NCBI RefSeq assembly: GCF_016658865.1
Contig: NZ_CP067992.1
Location: forward strand, 1,817,001-1,881,000
DNA: 64,000 nt
DNA from: Streptococcus mitis
GTDB taxonomy: Bacteria > Bacillota > Bacilli > Lactobacillales > Streptococcaceae
Reading direction: 5' to 3'
Part shown: positions 42,892 to 51,986 of the stretch, piece after piece
Layout: each line of letters begins with the position of its first letter
How positions within the stretch are numbered: the first letter of the stretch is position 1
Translations under genes and position numbers: made by a program
The notes under the pieces: model-generated
Told to the model about the DNA's origin: nothing
Databases searched by the model: none
What the model saw: only the letters and a program-made list of their open reading frames with translations

Positions 42892-43478
42892 TCTCTCTTC
42901 ACCTGTTCATAGCTTTCTTTTCCATCATTGAGCTTGTCCCAAATCACTACTTGCCCACTTTTGAGCGATTTTTGCACATCGATAATTCGTTGGTTGGATG
43001 AACCTCGAAACTGAAGCATAAGATTTCTCTTAGTTCGATCATACCGTCCATCAACAAGAATGTCAATCAATGATAAGAGTTCCAATTTATCTGAGGTCTC
43101 CAGCATCATTTCTTCCCAAGTATATCCCGTCCAGGACCAGATGTCTTTTTCTGGTAATTCCTTTCGGATGCGTTTAACGAGAGGCAAGAGAATACCCGTA
43201 TTGAGAAAAGGCTCTCCTCCTAGCAAAGTCAAGCCTTGAACATAGGGCTGAGCAAGATCTGCCATGATCTGTTCTTCTAATTCTGCTGTATAGGGAATCC
43301 CCGCATTGAAGGACCAAGTAGCAACATTATAGCACCCCTCGCAGTGAAACATACAGCCTGATACATAGAGAGAGTTGCGCACACCTTCTCCATCTACAAA
43401 GTTAAAGGCCTTGTAGTCGATGATACGCCCCTGACTGAGTTCCTCGCTTTTCCATTCTTGTGGTTTTGGATTATTCAT
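42888..43478 (-). CDS. nrdG: Anaerobic ribonucleotide reductase activating protein
   Basis: A 196-residue radical-SAM enzyme that installs the glycyl radical on NrdD. The CMFHCEGCYN cluster motif (C-x3-C-x2-C) binds the 4Fe-4S, and LLGGEPFLN is the SAM-contact GGE motif. It overlaps the upstream GNAT gene by eight bases. Confidence 0.94.
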   Translation of the reverse strand: MNNPKPQEWKSEELSQGRIIDYKAFNFVDGEGVRNSLYVSGCMFHCEGCYNVATWSFNAGIPYTAELEEQIMADLAQPYVQGLTLLGGEPFLNTGILLPLVKRIRKELPEKDIWSWTGYTWEEMMLETSDKLELLSLIDILVDGRYDRTKRNLMLQFRGSSNQRIIDVQKSLKSGQVVIWDKLNDGKESYEQVKRE

Positions 43479-43977
43479 TCGCTACCTCTATCCAATAACG
43501 CTCGACTCCATTACGAGCATTCTCAAATATTCCACCATTTGCTAGAATGACTGCTCTACTAGCAGGATTATTCACGCTACAGGTAACAAGAGCTTTCTTG
43601 ATGTTCTTTTCCTTAGCAAGTTGCAAGCCCTGACTGAGAGTTCCTTTAGCATAACCTTTGCCTCTTTCAGACGGTCGGATGGAGTATCCAATGTGGCCAG
43701 CATAATTCAGTAAACCCTCATTCAGTCTCAATCGCAGATTCAAAAATCCTAGAGCACGACCTACATCATCAAATGATACAAATTGAATAGAAGGAACACG
43801 ATTTTCAGGCAAGTTAATTCCTATCTCCTTTTGCATATTTGTTTCCAACCAGTCTTCATAGGAAAAATTCTCTGTATCCCAGAAACCACCGTCGTGAGGC
43901 GACTGATATTTTTCAAATTCCTCCATCATATCTATAACAGCCTTCTTATCTGTTAATCTTGGTCTGCGTAGTTCCAT
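43471..43977 (-). CDS. GNAT-family N-acetyltransferase in the nrd operon
   Basis: 168 residues; HIGYSIRPSERGKGYAKGTL is the acetyl-CoA loop and NNPASRAVILANGGIFEN the C-terminal motif. Function unknown. It lies between the 46-residue small protein and nrdG and is translationally linked to nrdG. Confidence 0.85.
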   Translation of the reverse strand: MELRRPRLTDKKAVIDMMEEFEKYQSPHDGGFWDTENFSYEDWLETNMQKEIGINLPENRVPSIQFVSFDDVGRALGFLNLRLRLNEGLLNYAGHIGYSIRPSERGKGYAKGTLSQGLQLAKEKNIKKALVTCSVNNPASRAVILANGGIFENARNGVERYWIEVANE

Positions 43978-44020
43978 CCTTACCTCCCACTAAGAGAAAA
44001 GCGAGAGTTGACTCTCACTT

Positions 44021-44161
44021 TTATTTTTTCTTATTCTTGTTTAAAAATTGTTCTCTGAGGTTGAGCAAGCGTTCTTTCTTACCAGCTCCACCTTTAGAGT
44101 GTTTCTCGTGATAACGGGTCACTTGTGCACGCCCTTTATCGTCTAATTGATATTTTCCCAT
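44021..44161 (-). CDS. Small basic protein downstream of nrdD
   Basis: A 46-residue ORF (MGKYQLDDKGRAQVTRYHEK ... REQFLNKNKKK) 11 bases after nrdD in the same direction. It is rich in Lys and Arg with an AGAAAG-like site upstream. I recall similar small hypothetical proteins at this place in other streptococci. No domain recognised; its place in the operon and good codon use argue that it is real. Confidence 0.75.
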   Translation of the reverse strand: MGKYQLDDKGRAQVTRYHEKHSKGGAGKKERLLNLREQFLNKNKKK

Positions 44162-44172
44162 TTCATTTCTTT

Positions 44173-46380
44173 CTAATTTGTTACTTGATGGCCAGCTATT
44201 TTAATCGTTGAGGCATTCATGTGTTTGACACGCGCAGCGATTTCCTTGTGACGGCCATTGACCATAGGTCTTGCTTGAGGATTTCCCAGATATCCACAAG
44301 TTCGTTTGACCACATCCACTGTTTTAGGGTCACTATTGCCACAGTTTGGACAAGCAAATCCTCTTTCAGTTGGTTCAAAATCCCCTTCAAAGTCACACTT
44401 GTAACAACGGTCAATCGGAGTATTGGTGCCTAGATAGCCTACACGGTCATAAGCATAGTCCCATACAGCTTCCAAGGCTTTAGGATTTTGCTGGAGGACT
44501 GGATACTCACAATAATGAATGAAACCACCTGACGCACCTGCTTCTGGATAGACTTTCTCAAAGTCTAATTTTTCAAACGGTGTTGGATTTTTACGAACAT
44601 CGTAGTGGAATGAATTGGTGTAGTATTCTTTATCTGTAATATCAGGAATAGAGCCAAATTTCTCTGTATCTAGTCGGCAGAAACGATCTGTCAGACTTTC
44701 AGATGGTGTTGAATAAATTGAGAAATGGTAGCCATATTGATCCGACCATTCTTCCACACGGCGTTTCATATCTCGAATAATGTCTAGCGTGAATTCCTTA
44801 GCATCTGAATTGCTTTCCCAGCTGTTACCAAAGAAAACAGTCGCTACTTCATACAAACCAATATAGCCCAGCGAAACTGTCGCACGACGATTCTTAAAGA
44901 GCTGGTCAACACTTTCTTCTTTACCTAGACGATGACCAAAAGCACCGTATTGATAAAGGATAGGAGCATTTGCTGGTGTTGCTTCCTTGGTCCGTTCGAC
45001 ACGATAGACAAGAGCATCTTCAGCGATATTCATACGCTCGTTGAAGATTTCCCAGAACTTGGTCATGTCGCCCTCAGACTCGAGGGCAATACGAGGAAGG
45101 TTGACCGTCACAACACCTAGATTCATCCGACCTGAATTGACTTCTACACCATTCTCGTCTTTCCATCCTTGAAGGAAAGAACGACAACCCATAGGAACCT
45201 TGAAAGAACCAGTCAATTCGATAATCTTATCGTAAGACAAGACGTCTGGATACATCCGTTTAGTTGCACATTCTAGAGCCAACTGCTTAATGTCATAGTT
45301 GGGAGTTCCTTCCTCTAAGTTGAGACCTCGTTTCAGAGTAAAAATGAGTTTAGGAAAGATAGCCGTACGATGTTCCGAACCCAGACCCTTGATCCGAATG
45401 GTCAAGATAGCTTTTTGAATTTCCCGTTCAAAACGACTAGTTCCTAGACCAAAACCTAGTGAAGTAAAGGGGGTTTGACCATTTGAAGTGAAGAGAGTAT
45501 TGATTTCATACTCAAGAGATTGCATAGCATCATAGATGTCTTTTTGCGTTTTCTTCCAGGCATAATCTTCCTGTTTTTCAGGCAAAACCCACTCTTCCGC
45601 ATCCTTAAAGTGTTTTTGGTAATTCTTCTCTGCATAAGGCGCCAAGACTTCATCGATGCGGTCAGCTGAACAGCCTCCATACTGGCTAGAAGCAACGTTG
45701 GCGATGATTTGGGAAATCTGAGCTGTTGCAGTCTGAATAGACTTGGGACTTTCTACCTCTGCATTTCCAATCTTAAAACCATTTTCCAACATCCCCTTAA
45801 AATCAATCAAACAGCAGTTGGTCATAGGGGTATACGGACTATAGTCCAAATCGTGATAGTGGATATCTCCCTTTTGGTGAGCATTAGCTACGTGCTTGGG
45901 AAGTATTTGCAGTCCGATCGACTTCCCAACAATCCCTGCTGTCAAATCACGCTGGGTATTAAAGACATCGCTGTCTTTATTGGCATTTTCATTGACGACC
46001 GCTTGATCTTTATTGAGAAGTTTATGGATACTAAAGTTGATATCTGTCGCTTTTGAGCGCTCAAAATCCCTCTGTGTCCGATAAGTAATATACTCCTCAG
46101 CCAGCGCATATTCTTTGGCTTCAAGAAGTTCATGTTCTACAATATTTTGGATTTCATAAATCTTAACTCCCTGTGGAAAGCGACTATGAATTTCTGTGAC
46201 AATACGCTCGGTCAGAGCATTTAGGCGCTTTTCAACCAAGGGTGTCACTTCCATAACCTTATCAGCCGCCTTGTGGAGAGCCTTGTCAATCTTGTCCACA
46301 TCAAATACAACACGTCTCCCATCTCGTTTTTCAACGAAGAGAGTTGGCAAAATTGTAATTTTTTCTTCTAGTGCAATCAT
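44173..46380 (-). CDS. nrdD: Anaerobic ribonucleoside-triphosphate reductase
   Basis: Class III reductase making dNTPs without oxygen. About 735 residues with an N-terminal ATP-cone (VEKRDGRRVVFDVDKIDKAL), catalytic cysteines in the core, a C-terminal zinc site (CYKC...CPNC) and the glycyl radical loop RTCGYLGNPQARP. ATG 46380 is preferred over the ATG two codons earlier because of ribosome-site spacing. Operon: nrdD, small ORF, GNAT, nrdG, kinase-like gene. Two NrdR-like boxes lie at the promoter. Confidence 0.96.
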   Translation of the reverse strand: MIALEEKITILPTLFVEKRDGRRVVFDVDKIDKALHKAADKVMEVTPLVEKRLNALTERIVTEIHSRFPQGVKIYEIQNIVEHELLEAKEYALAEEYITYRTQRDFERSKATDINFSIHKLLNKDQAVVNENANKDSDVFNTQRDLTAGIVGKSIGLQILPKHVANAHQKGDIHYHDLDYSPYTPMTNCCLIDFKGMLENGFKIGNAEVESPKSIQTATAQISQIIANVASSQYGGCSADRIDEVLAPYAEKNYQKHFKDAEEWVLPEKQEDYAWKKTQKDIYDAMQSLEYEINTLFTSNGQTPFTSLGFGLGTSRFEREIQKAILTIRIKGLGSEHRTAIFPKLIFTLKRGLNLEEGTPNYDIKQLALECATKRMYPDVLSYDKIIELTGSFKVPMGCRSFLQGWKDENGVEVNSGRMNLGVVTVNLPRIALESEGDMTKFWEIFNERMNIAEDALVYRVERTKEATPANAPILYQYGAFGHRLGKEESVDQLFKNRRATVSLGYIGLYEVATVFFGNSWESNSDAKEFTLDIIRDMKRRVEEWSDQYGYHFSIYSTPSESLTDRFCRLDTEKFGSIPDITDKEYYTNSFHYDVRKNPTPFEKLDFEKVYPEAGASGGFIHYCEYPVLQQNPKALEAVWDYAYDRVGYLGTNTPIDRCYKCDFEGDFEPTERGFACPNCGNSDPKTVDVVKRTCGYLGNPQARPMVNGRHKEIAARVKHMNASTIKIAGHQVTN

Positions 46381-46417
46381 ATGCATGCTCTTTTCTAAAA
46401 TGTTCTTTCTAAAAAGT

Positions 46418-46496
46418 ATTATACCACTCTAAAAAGAAAAATCAATATCTTGTGTTAAAAATCCTAAAATTTTTAAAAACACACAAGATATTGATT
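46418..46496 (-). promoter_or_regulatory. nrdD promoter with two NrdR-like boxes
   Basis: Minus strand extended -10 TGG-TATAAT (46423-46418) and -35 TTGATT (46445-46440). Two inverted copies of ACACAAGATATTGATT (46440-46455 and 46481-46496) match the NrdR box acaCwAtATaTwGtgt at about 13 of 16 positions. They lie 41 bp apart centre to centre (about four helix turns). The proximal box covers the -35. Because the copies are inverted they also form the terminator of the upstream gene. Confidence 0.6.
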
Positions 46497-46499
46497 TTT
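46424..46499 (-). terminator. Terminator of the 517-residue membrane protein gene
   Basis: Stem AATCAATATCTTGTGT / ACACAAGATATTGATT, with a loop of about 25 nt, followed by TTTTCTTTTT on the minus strand. It begins one base past the stop codon. Confidence 0.7.
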
Positions 46500-48053
46500 T
46501 TATTTAATTTTATAGACTTTAAACTCTGAATAATCAGTCATTACTTGTTGGTAATTTTCTTTTAAGAGTGTCTCCGCCTCAGACCAGAGAGCCACCTTGT
46601 CGTTCACCACTATCAACTTAGGTTGATTTTCTTTCAAGTCATGAATCAAGCTGGCTTTATTCGCTTCTGTATTCGTATAAAGAAGAGGTGATGGGAACAT
46701 GGATCCAGCCAAACGCTGGCTTTCTTTATACATTTGAACATGTGAATCCCAAATATAGATTTGGTCACCATCACTCGTCTCTTGTTTGACTCTATCTACC
46801 ACTTGATGTTGTTCTCTATAAGAAGCTGGATGCAAGACAAAACGAGCCACAAAAGGAATTGCAATCAGGTAAACCACCACTAGGATCGGTAGGTAGAGAT
46901 TTCCCTTCATGAATTTTTTCCATAAAGTAGGAACTTCTTCTCTTCTACTACGTCGAGCTACTCTAGCTAAATGTTTCCCACGAATACTGGTCATCAAAAG
47001 AAGGAGTAAAAATGGAAGGATTAGAATCAAACGCGAACCGTGAAGAGGTTCTTGAGAAAAAAGCAACAAGGCTAGTACAAATATGAAAGCAAAACTAGCT
47101 GGTACGGAAATAACATATAATCTTGATGCCTTTGATTGGAACAATCCTAGAAAAACAAGGAAGAGAGCTCCTAAACCAAAGGTCAACAAACCATAGAATA
47201 CAACATTATCCATTAGTTGAGGATTGGTAGAGATCTGGAGGGAATCAATCGGATATAAAAGACTTCCTAGAGCTTCTCCAAAGCCACCTGAAGCAAGGAC
47301 ATAGTAGCCTACTGGGTAAAAGATGAGAGAAAAACCAAGTGCTGCTGTAAAAAACTGATAAACTCCATGAGCAAGGCGACCATGCCCAACATTAAAGACA
47401 AATAAACCGATCGTTACTACTGCAATAAAGAGAAGACTTGTAAGAGGCTCTATGAAAAATGATAGGGCCAAGAAAATCCCCAGACGTAAAAATCCCTTGT
47501 CATGAGTAGGATTTGATAGATAAGCTGCTATGAATGAAAATCCTGCAAATAAGAACGGTAGAGCTAAAATCGTAGCGTAGCCTCCGCCAAAACCAAGACC
47601 GGATACCAAAATATAAAATATGGTTAGGAGTTGCTTGGCTTGTTCCCTTTGTCCCGTCAAATACTCTGTCGAAGAAAAGAGGAAATAACCTCCTCCTAAG
47701 AGAGCCAACCATTCTACCAAGGCAAAAAGAATGCCTCCCTGAGTGATGTAAAGTAGTAAGTAATAAAGAAGACCTTGACCAGCATAATAGCTACTGTAGA
47801 GCTGTCCTCCCTGATGTAAAGCCCACCCTATATACAAATCCTGAGCCTGAGAAGGACTTACCATATCTAAAAGTAAAGGTATCACCACAGAAAAAACCGT
47901 TGCAATCGTACTTCCAATGATGAGTCTAAAAAACGGAAAAGCTACCTGTTCTTCTTTTTCTACATGAGATTCAAGCTTCCTATCCAGTCTATTTTCAATT
48001 TCATTCCTCTGTATCGTTTCGGATACTTCTTCGATTCTGCCATATACAGCCAT
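46500..48053 (-). CDS. Polytopic membrane protein (glycosyltransferase-like topology)
   Basis: 517 residues. A charged N-terminal region of about 45 residues (MAVYGRIEEVSETIQRNE...) precedes about ten hydrophobic helices and a C-terminal extracellular-type domain (DQIYIWDSHVQMYKESQRLA...KLIVVNDK). The layout recalls GT-C/dolichyl-mannosyltransferase-like proteins, but no catalytic motif is certain. ATG 48053 has AGGAG seven bases upstream. A promoter (CTGACA-17-TATACT) lies inside the 3' end of ccs4, and a ComX box further upstream may also reach it. Confidence 0.8.
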   Translation of the reverse strand: MAVYGRIEEVSETIQRNEIENRLDRKLESHVEKEEQVAFPFFRLIIGSTIATVFSVVIPLLLDMVSPSQAQDLYIGWALHQGGQLYSSYYAGQGLLYYLLLYITQGGILFALVEWLALLGGGYFLFSSTEYLTGQREQAKQLLTIFYILVSGLGFGGGYATILALPFLFAGFSFIAAYLSNPTHDKGFLRLGIFLALSFFIEPLTSLLFIAVVTIGLFVFNVGHGRLAHGVYQFFTAALGFSLIFYPVGYYVLASGGFGEALGSLLYPIDSLQISTNPQLMDNVVFYGLLTFGLGALFLVFLGLFQSKASRLYVISVPASFAFIFVLALLLFSQEPLHGSRLILILPFLLLLLMTSIRGKHLARVARRSRREEVPTLWKKFMKGNLYLPILVVVYLIAIPFVARFVLHPASYREQHQVVDRVKQETSDGDQIYIWDSHVQMYKESQRLAGSMFPSPLLYTNTEANKASLIHDLKENQPKLIVVNDKVALWSEAETLLKENYQQVMTDYSEFKVYKIK

Positions 48054-48089
48054 ATCGTTTCTCCTATTCAATTTATCTGTCTTAGTATA

Positions 48090-48233
48090 TCAAAAAGACC
48101 TAAAATTGTCAGCTTGCGATGGCTGTTTGAGTGATTTTTTGCATAGTTTCACAAAGGTTTCAATTTCTCGAAATCGGTGTAAATGCGTCTGTTTAAATGA
48201 CATGATATAATCCAATTCTTTCTGAGTCAGCAT
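48090..48233 (-). CDS. ccs4: Small competence-induced protein (Ccs4-like)
   Basis: A 47-residue ORF (MLTQKELDYIMSFKQTHLHR ... QPSQADNFRSF) with an excellent AGGAGG site. It starts 20 bp downstream of a ComX box. Its position between cls and the membrane-protein gene matches my memory of the pneumococcal late competence gene ccs4; function unknown. Naming rests on position, so moderate confidence. Confidence 0.6.
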   Translation of the reverse strand: MLTQKELDYIMSFKQTHLHRFREIETFVKLCKKSLKQPSQADNFRSF

Positions 48234-48252
48234 CGTTCCTCCTACATCTTCT

Positions 48253-48260
48253 TATTCGTA
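48253..48260 (-). promoter_or_regulatory. ComX (SigX) cin-box before ccs4
   Basis: TTTTACGAATA on the minus strand, with the consensus core TACGAATA at 48260-48253. It is the recognition element of the competence sigma factor. Confidence 0.85.
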
Positions 48261-48268
48261 AAAGGCAA

Positions 48269-48301
48269 GAAAAATAGGACTGGGTTGTATCCTAAGTCCT
48301 A
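48269..48301 (-). terminator. cls terminator
   Basis: TAGGACT/AGTCCTA arms (48301-48275) followed by TTTTTC on the minus strand, seven bases past the cls stop. Confidence 0.8.
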
Positions 48302-48307
48302 GATTTC

Positions 48308-49840
48308 TTATAAGATTGGGGCGAATAACTGGGCGATTTCCTTAATTAATTTCTGATACCAGCTATTTTTTATCGTATGAGGGAAAATTTCTTGAGATAC
48401 TGAAAAAATCTCCTGAAAATCTTTTTGAATCTCTGTGATTGATTCCGTTTTATATAGCAAAACTGCATCTTCATAGTGATGAAGCAAACTTCTATAATCT
48501 AAGTTAATGGTTCCAACTGCAGCAAAGTCCTTATCCACTAAGATTTGTTTACTGTGGATGAAGCCTGGACTATACTCAAAAATCCTTACTCCCGCTGACA
48601 ACAAATCCGGATAGGCTCCTCTTGTTATGAGTTGGATTAATTTTTTATCCGGAATGAAAGGAGTCACGATGCGGACATCAACACCTCTCATGGCTGCATT
48701 TTTAATACTCTCAGTTAAATCATAGTCAATAATCAAATAGGGTGTTGTGATATAGACTGAATCAGTAGCCTGATTAATCAAACTTTGATAAACTTTTTTC
48801 CCTACCTGGGTACGGAAGATAGGCTTGGGTCCACTACCGTAAGGAATGCAGAGCCCTTGGCCAGAACAAGGCTGATTTTCCAAGTGATACTGGTCAAAAT
48901 CGCTGATTTCCCCACGATTGATGTACCAAGTCATCAAAAAGAGACGGGTTAGAGCCTTGACACCAGGACCATCTATGCGAATCCCACTGTCCTTCCAGTA
49001 CCCAAAGCGTTCTACATGATTGATGTACTCATCGGCTAAGTTAATGCCTCCTGTATAGGCTACCTGACCATCTATGACAAGGATTTTACGATGGTCCCTA
49101 TTGTTGTAAGCCACTGTCAAACGAGGAATCACCTTGTTAAATTTATGGGCTTCAATTCCTCGACTACGAAGCTGAATAGTATAGTCTCCAGGTAAAGTCG
49201 CCATACAGCCGATATCATCATAGAGCATCTTGACCTCTACACCCTGAGCTGCCTTTTGCTCTAGTATATCTAGTATGCTATTCCACATCAGACCTTCTTC
49301 GACAATATAGTACTCTAGAAAGATAAACTTTTCAGCTTTCTTGAGGTCTTCCAACATATGTTGCCACATGCTTTCACCCGAAGAAAAGAATTGTGAGTCT
49401 GTTCGATCATAGACATCGGCGTTGCTATCCATACTTAACAAAGATTTGATAACTCCATAAGCCGCCTTATCCTCTTCCTTCAATTTCTGGCGGAGAGCTT
49501 TGCTATTATCCTCCCGAAAATGCATGGAACCAAGTTTGTCCAACTGCTTGATTTCTTTTTTGGACAATCGCCTTTCACCAAACATCAGATAGAGCAAGGG
49601 GCCAATGACAGGAACAAAAGTCACCACTAACCACATTACCTTGCTTTCAGGCGCCATGGAACGATTGACAATAGCTACGATAGTCGCCATACTCATAAAG
49701 ATTAAGAGAACAATCCATAGAATAGGAGCCATCCGCCCTAAATAAAGAAAGAGACCAAAAACAAGACAAAGTTCAAGTAGCATAATCGAAAGACTAAAGC
49801 CATACTTGGACATTAATAATTGAAATTTCCTATATTTCAT
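48308..49840 (-). CDS. cls: Cardiolipin synthase (phospholipase D type)
   Basis: Joins two phosphatidylglycerols into cardiolipin. 510 residues: two N-terminal membrane helices (about 10-60), then two phospholipase D motifs, HRKILVIDGQVAYTGG and HSKQILVDKDFAAVGTINLD. Single gene between the ComX-controlled locus and a lipoprotein gene. Confidence 0.95.
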   Translation of the reverse strand: MKYRKFQLLMSKYGFSLSIMLLELCLVFGLFLYLGRMAPILWIVLLIFMSMATIVAIVNRSMAPESKVMWLVVTFVPVIGPLLYLMFGERRLSKKEIKQLDKLGSMHFREDNSKALRQKLKEEDKAAYGVIKSLLSMDSNADVYDRTDSQFFSSGESMWQHMLEDLKKAEKFIFLEYYIVEEGLMWNSILDILEQKAAQGVEVKMLYDDIGCMATLPGDYTIQLRSRGIEAHKFNKVIPRLTVAYNNRDHRKILVIDGQVAYTGGINLADEYINHVERFGYWKDSGIRIDGPGVKALTRLFLMTWYINRGEISDFDQYHLENQPCSGQGLCIPYGSGPKPIFRTQVGKKVYQSLINQATDSVYITTPYLIIDYDLTESIKNAAMRGVDVRIVTPFIPDKKLIQLITRGAYPDLLSAGVRIFEYSPGFIHSKQILVDKDFAAVGTINLDYRSLLHHYEDAVLLYKTESITEIQKDFQEIFSVSQEIFPHTIKNSWYQKLIKEIAQLFAPIL

Positions 49841-49944
49841 ATCCCCTCCTTGATATTTTGAATGGTAAAAACAGGTAATTGATACTAGTATAACTCAGGT
49901 ATTCGATAGAAGGCAAGTATTTATGATCATTTTTCTGACTAATC

Positions 49945-49972
49945 ATAAAAGAGACCGAAAAATCCAGTCTCC
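49945..49972 (-). terminator. Terminator of the Gln-rich lipoprotein gene
   Basis: Minus-strand GAGAC-loop-GTCTC hairpin followed by TTTTATG shortly after the stop codon. Confidence 0.65.
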
Positions 49973-49979
49973 TTCTAGT

Positions 49980-50441
49980 CTATTTTGATAAAATAATGCG
50001 ATCAGACGCGTCTCTATCCATATCGTCAATAATCATCTGATTGCCATTGATTGCATAAATCTTGGCATCATCACCAATAATCATGCGTTGATTGGCTGGA
50101 TCGAAGCTAACCTGCTTGATTTCTTGTTCCCCATCAGTTTCTACCTGTGTCCAGGTGCCAGTTGTTCCAGTTACCACTAAAGTGATACGATCTCCTTCGT
50201 CCTGACCAGTATAAGTTCCATCAATGTTAGTTGGTTGAGCCTCAGGCGCATTTTGTGAAGAACTTGTCGTTGCCTGGTTTGTATTTTCTGTAGAAGATGA
50301 AGCTGCTTGTGATTGTTGAGTTTGTTGTGTTTGCGGTTGAGCTACTGGTTGTTGAACCTGTTGAGCTCTTTGTGAACAAGCTACTAAGAGACTAAGACTT
50401 GCTAAAGAAGCAAGAGAAAGTGTGAATGTTTTTAATTTCAT
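49980..50441 (-). CDS. Lipoprotein with Gln/Ser/Thr-rich linker
   Basis: 153 residues from ATG 50441: a signal sequence with lipobox LLVAC, then a low-complexity linker (QQVQQPVAQPQTQQTQQ) that would span the wall. A small globular domain (DGTYTGQDEGDRITLVVTGT...DDAKIYAINGNQMIIDDMD) follows. Function unknown; the domain looks like a lipocalin-like or beta-rich fold. Single gene between folC and cls. Confidence 0.85.
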   Translation of the reverse strand: MKLKTFTLSLASLASLSLLVACSQRAQQVQQPVAQPQTQQTQQSQAASSSTENTNQATTSSSQNAPEAQPTNIDGTYTGQDEGDRITLVVTGTTGTWTQVETDGEQEIKQVSFDPANQRMIIGDDAKIYAINGNQMIIDDMDRDASDRIILSK

Positions 50442-50525
50442 GATGAATTTCCTTTCTGCTACCAATTTAGAGAAATTTCCTCCTAACTGGCAGTTCCCCT
50501 AGTATAACAAGTTCAAAAAAGGAGG

Positions 50526-51776
50526 TCAATTTATCTGCTCATGCCCCAGTAGGTGACTCCGTACTTCTGAGATAAAATAGAGTGAGCCTGTAACGAACAA
50601 CAAATCCTGGGTATCGGCTCTTTCTTCGAAACTGCTGATAAATTCGCGATAAGAAGGAATTACATGGTAACCTGTTACATCTGTATCATCCAGAGAACCT
50701 TGATAGTCGAAGCCGGTCACCTTGAGTTCCACCTGAGGCAAATTTTCAGCCAGATAGCCTAACATCCCCTGATAATCCTTACGTTTCAAGGCTCCAAAAA
50801 GGATTTTAGGACGATAACCTTCCTGCTCTTTTCCTTTGATAAATTCAACCAAGCGAGTCAAGGCAGGGAGATTATGGGCACCATCCAAGTAAATCTGAGA
50901 ACGAATACGCTCCAAGCGACCAGCCCAATGGGTCTGCTTCAAAGCCTGTCTTACAGCCTGCTCATCAACAACTTCCTTTCCTTCTCCCATAAAAAGAAGA
51001 AATGCTTGCAACGCCAAGGCTGCATTTTCCTGCTGATAGGCTCCTTCCAAGCCTATTTTCAACTGCGAAAGATTTAGTAAAGAGCTTGAAAAATTCCCAT
51101 TCAGCGTTGAAAAATCCTGACCTGCCTGATAAAGGTCAACAGCTAAAGAGTCTGCTTTTTTCTGACAAACAAGCCTAGCTTCTGAAGGCAACTTAGCAAT
51201 CACTGCCTTTTTACCAGCCTTAAAAATACCAGCTTTCTGCTCTGCAATTGCTGCTATACTGTCACCCAGAGTCTCCTGATGGTCAAGCCCGATGGAGGTT
51301 ATGACAGCAAGCTCTCCAGTTACCACATTAGTCGTGTCAAGTAAGCCACCAATTCCCACTTCTAATAAAACCAAATCCACCTCTTGCTCTCTAAAATAAA
51401 GAAAAGCAATCAAGGTCAGCAATTCAAAAAAGGACAACTGATCATGGGTTTGCAGAAGCGTTTTCTCCATCTCCTTGACCTGATTAGCCAAACGGATGAC
51501 GTCTGCATCAGCTATTGGTTGCCCGTTAATGCAGATTCGATCATTGATAGAGACGATATGAGGGGAGGTAAAGGTCGCAACTCTTTTGCCTTGCCCCATA
51601 AATAACTCCCTCATAAAAGCAATGGTAGAACCTTTTCCATTAGTTCCTGTTACGTGGATAATAGGATAAGACTTCTCGGGATTCCCCAACAAATCCACCG
51701 CTTGCTGCATTCGGCTCAAACCTGATCGAAAATTCAAACCAATCCGACTATGGAGCCATTCTTCTACTTCAAACAT
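50526..51776 (-). CDS. folC: Folylpolyglutamate / dihydrofolate synthase
   Basis: Adds glutamate to folates (and to dihydropteroate). 416 residues of the Mur-ligase fold with P-loop HVTGTNGKGSTIAF, LLEVGIGGLLDTTNVV, and the C-terminal YLDGAHN. ATG 51776 has AAGGAG six bases upstream; the ATG two codons earlier abuts it. It is not next to other folate genes here. Confidence 0.94.
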   Translation of the reverse strand: MFEVEEWLHSRIGLNFRSGLSRMQQAVDLLGNPEKSYPIIHVTGTNGKGSTIAFMRELFMGQGKRVATFTSPHIVSINDRICINGQPIADADVIRLANQVKEMEKTLLQTHDQLSFFELLTLIAFLYFREQEVDLVLLEVGIGGLLDTTNVVTGELAVITSIGLDHQETLGDSIAAIAEQKAGIFKAGKKAVIAKLPSEARLVCQKKADSLAVDLYQAGQDFSTLNGNFSSSLLNLSQLKIGLEGAYQQENAALALQAFLLFMGEGKEVVDEQAVRQALKQTHWAGRLERIRSQIYLDGAHNLPALTRLVEFIKGKEQEGYRPKILFGALKRKDYQGMLGYLAENLPQVELKVTGFDYQGSLDDTDVTGYHVIPSYREFISSFEERADTQDLLFVTGSLYFISEVRSHLLGHEQIN

Positions 51777-51831
51777 ATACATCTCCTTAATTAAAGGTTC
51801 AATCAACTACCTAGCAAAATTCCGTAGATAA

Positions 51832-51865
51832 CAAAAAATGAGGTCAGGATTTTCGTCTCGACCTC
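51832..51865 (-). terminator. Terminator of the ireB-ruvX-UPF0473 operon
   Basis: Minus-strand GAGGTC/GACCTC arms (51865-51840) followed by TTTTTTG. Confidence 0.75.
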
Positions 51866-51892
51866 TTACCTGGTTAGCTAATAACTAGCTCC

Positions 51893-51986
51893 TATGAATG
51901 TTAATCTGGGGTAAAAATTCTCCCCAGATGTTCCAACTCTTCCAATTTCTGGGAGTTGGGCTGATACAGTCTCCCAGACTGTATCA
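51893..51986. repeat. Hairpin cluster after the UPF0473 gene
   Basis: A perfect 10-bp palindrome GATACAGTCT-CCC-AGACTGTATC (51963-51985) overlaps the stop codon. CCAACTC/GAGTTGG and ATCTGGGG/CCCCAGAT hairpins follow in the transcript. The AGTTGG-CT-palindrome layout resembles the one downstream of leuS (22030-22061), suggesting a small shared repeat. Confidence 0.45.
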
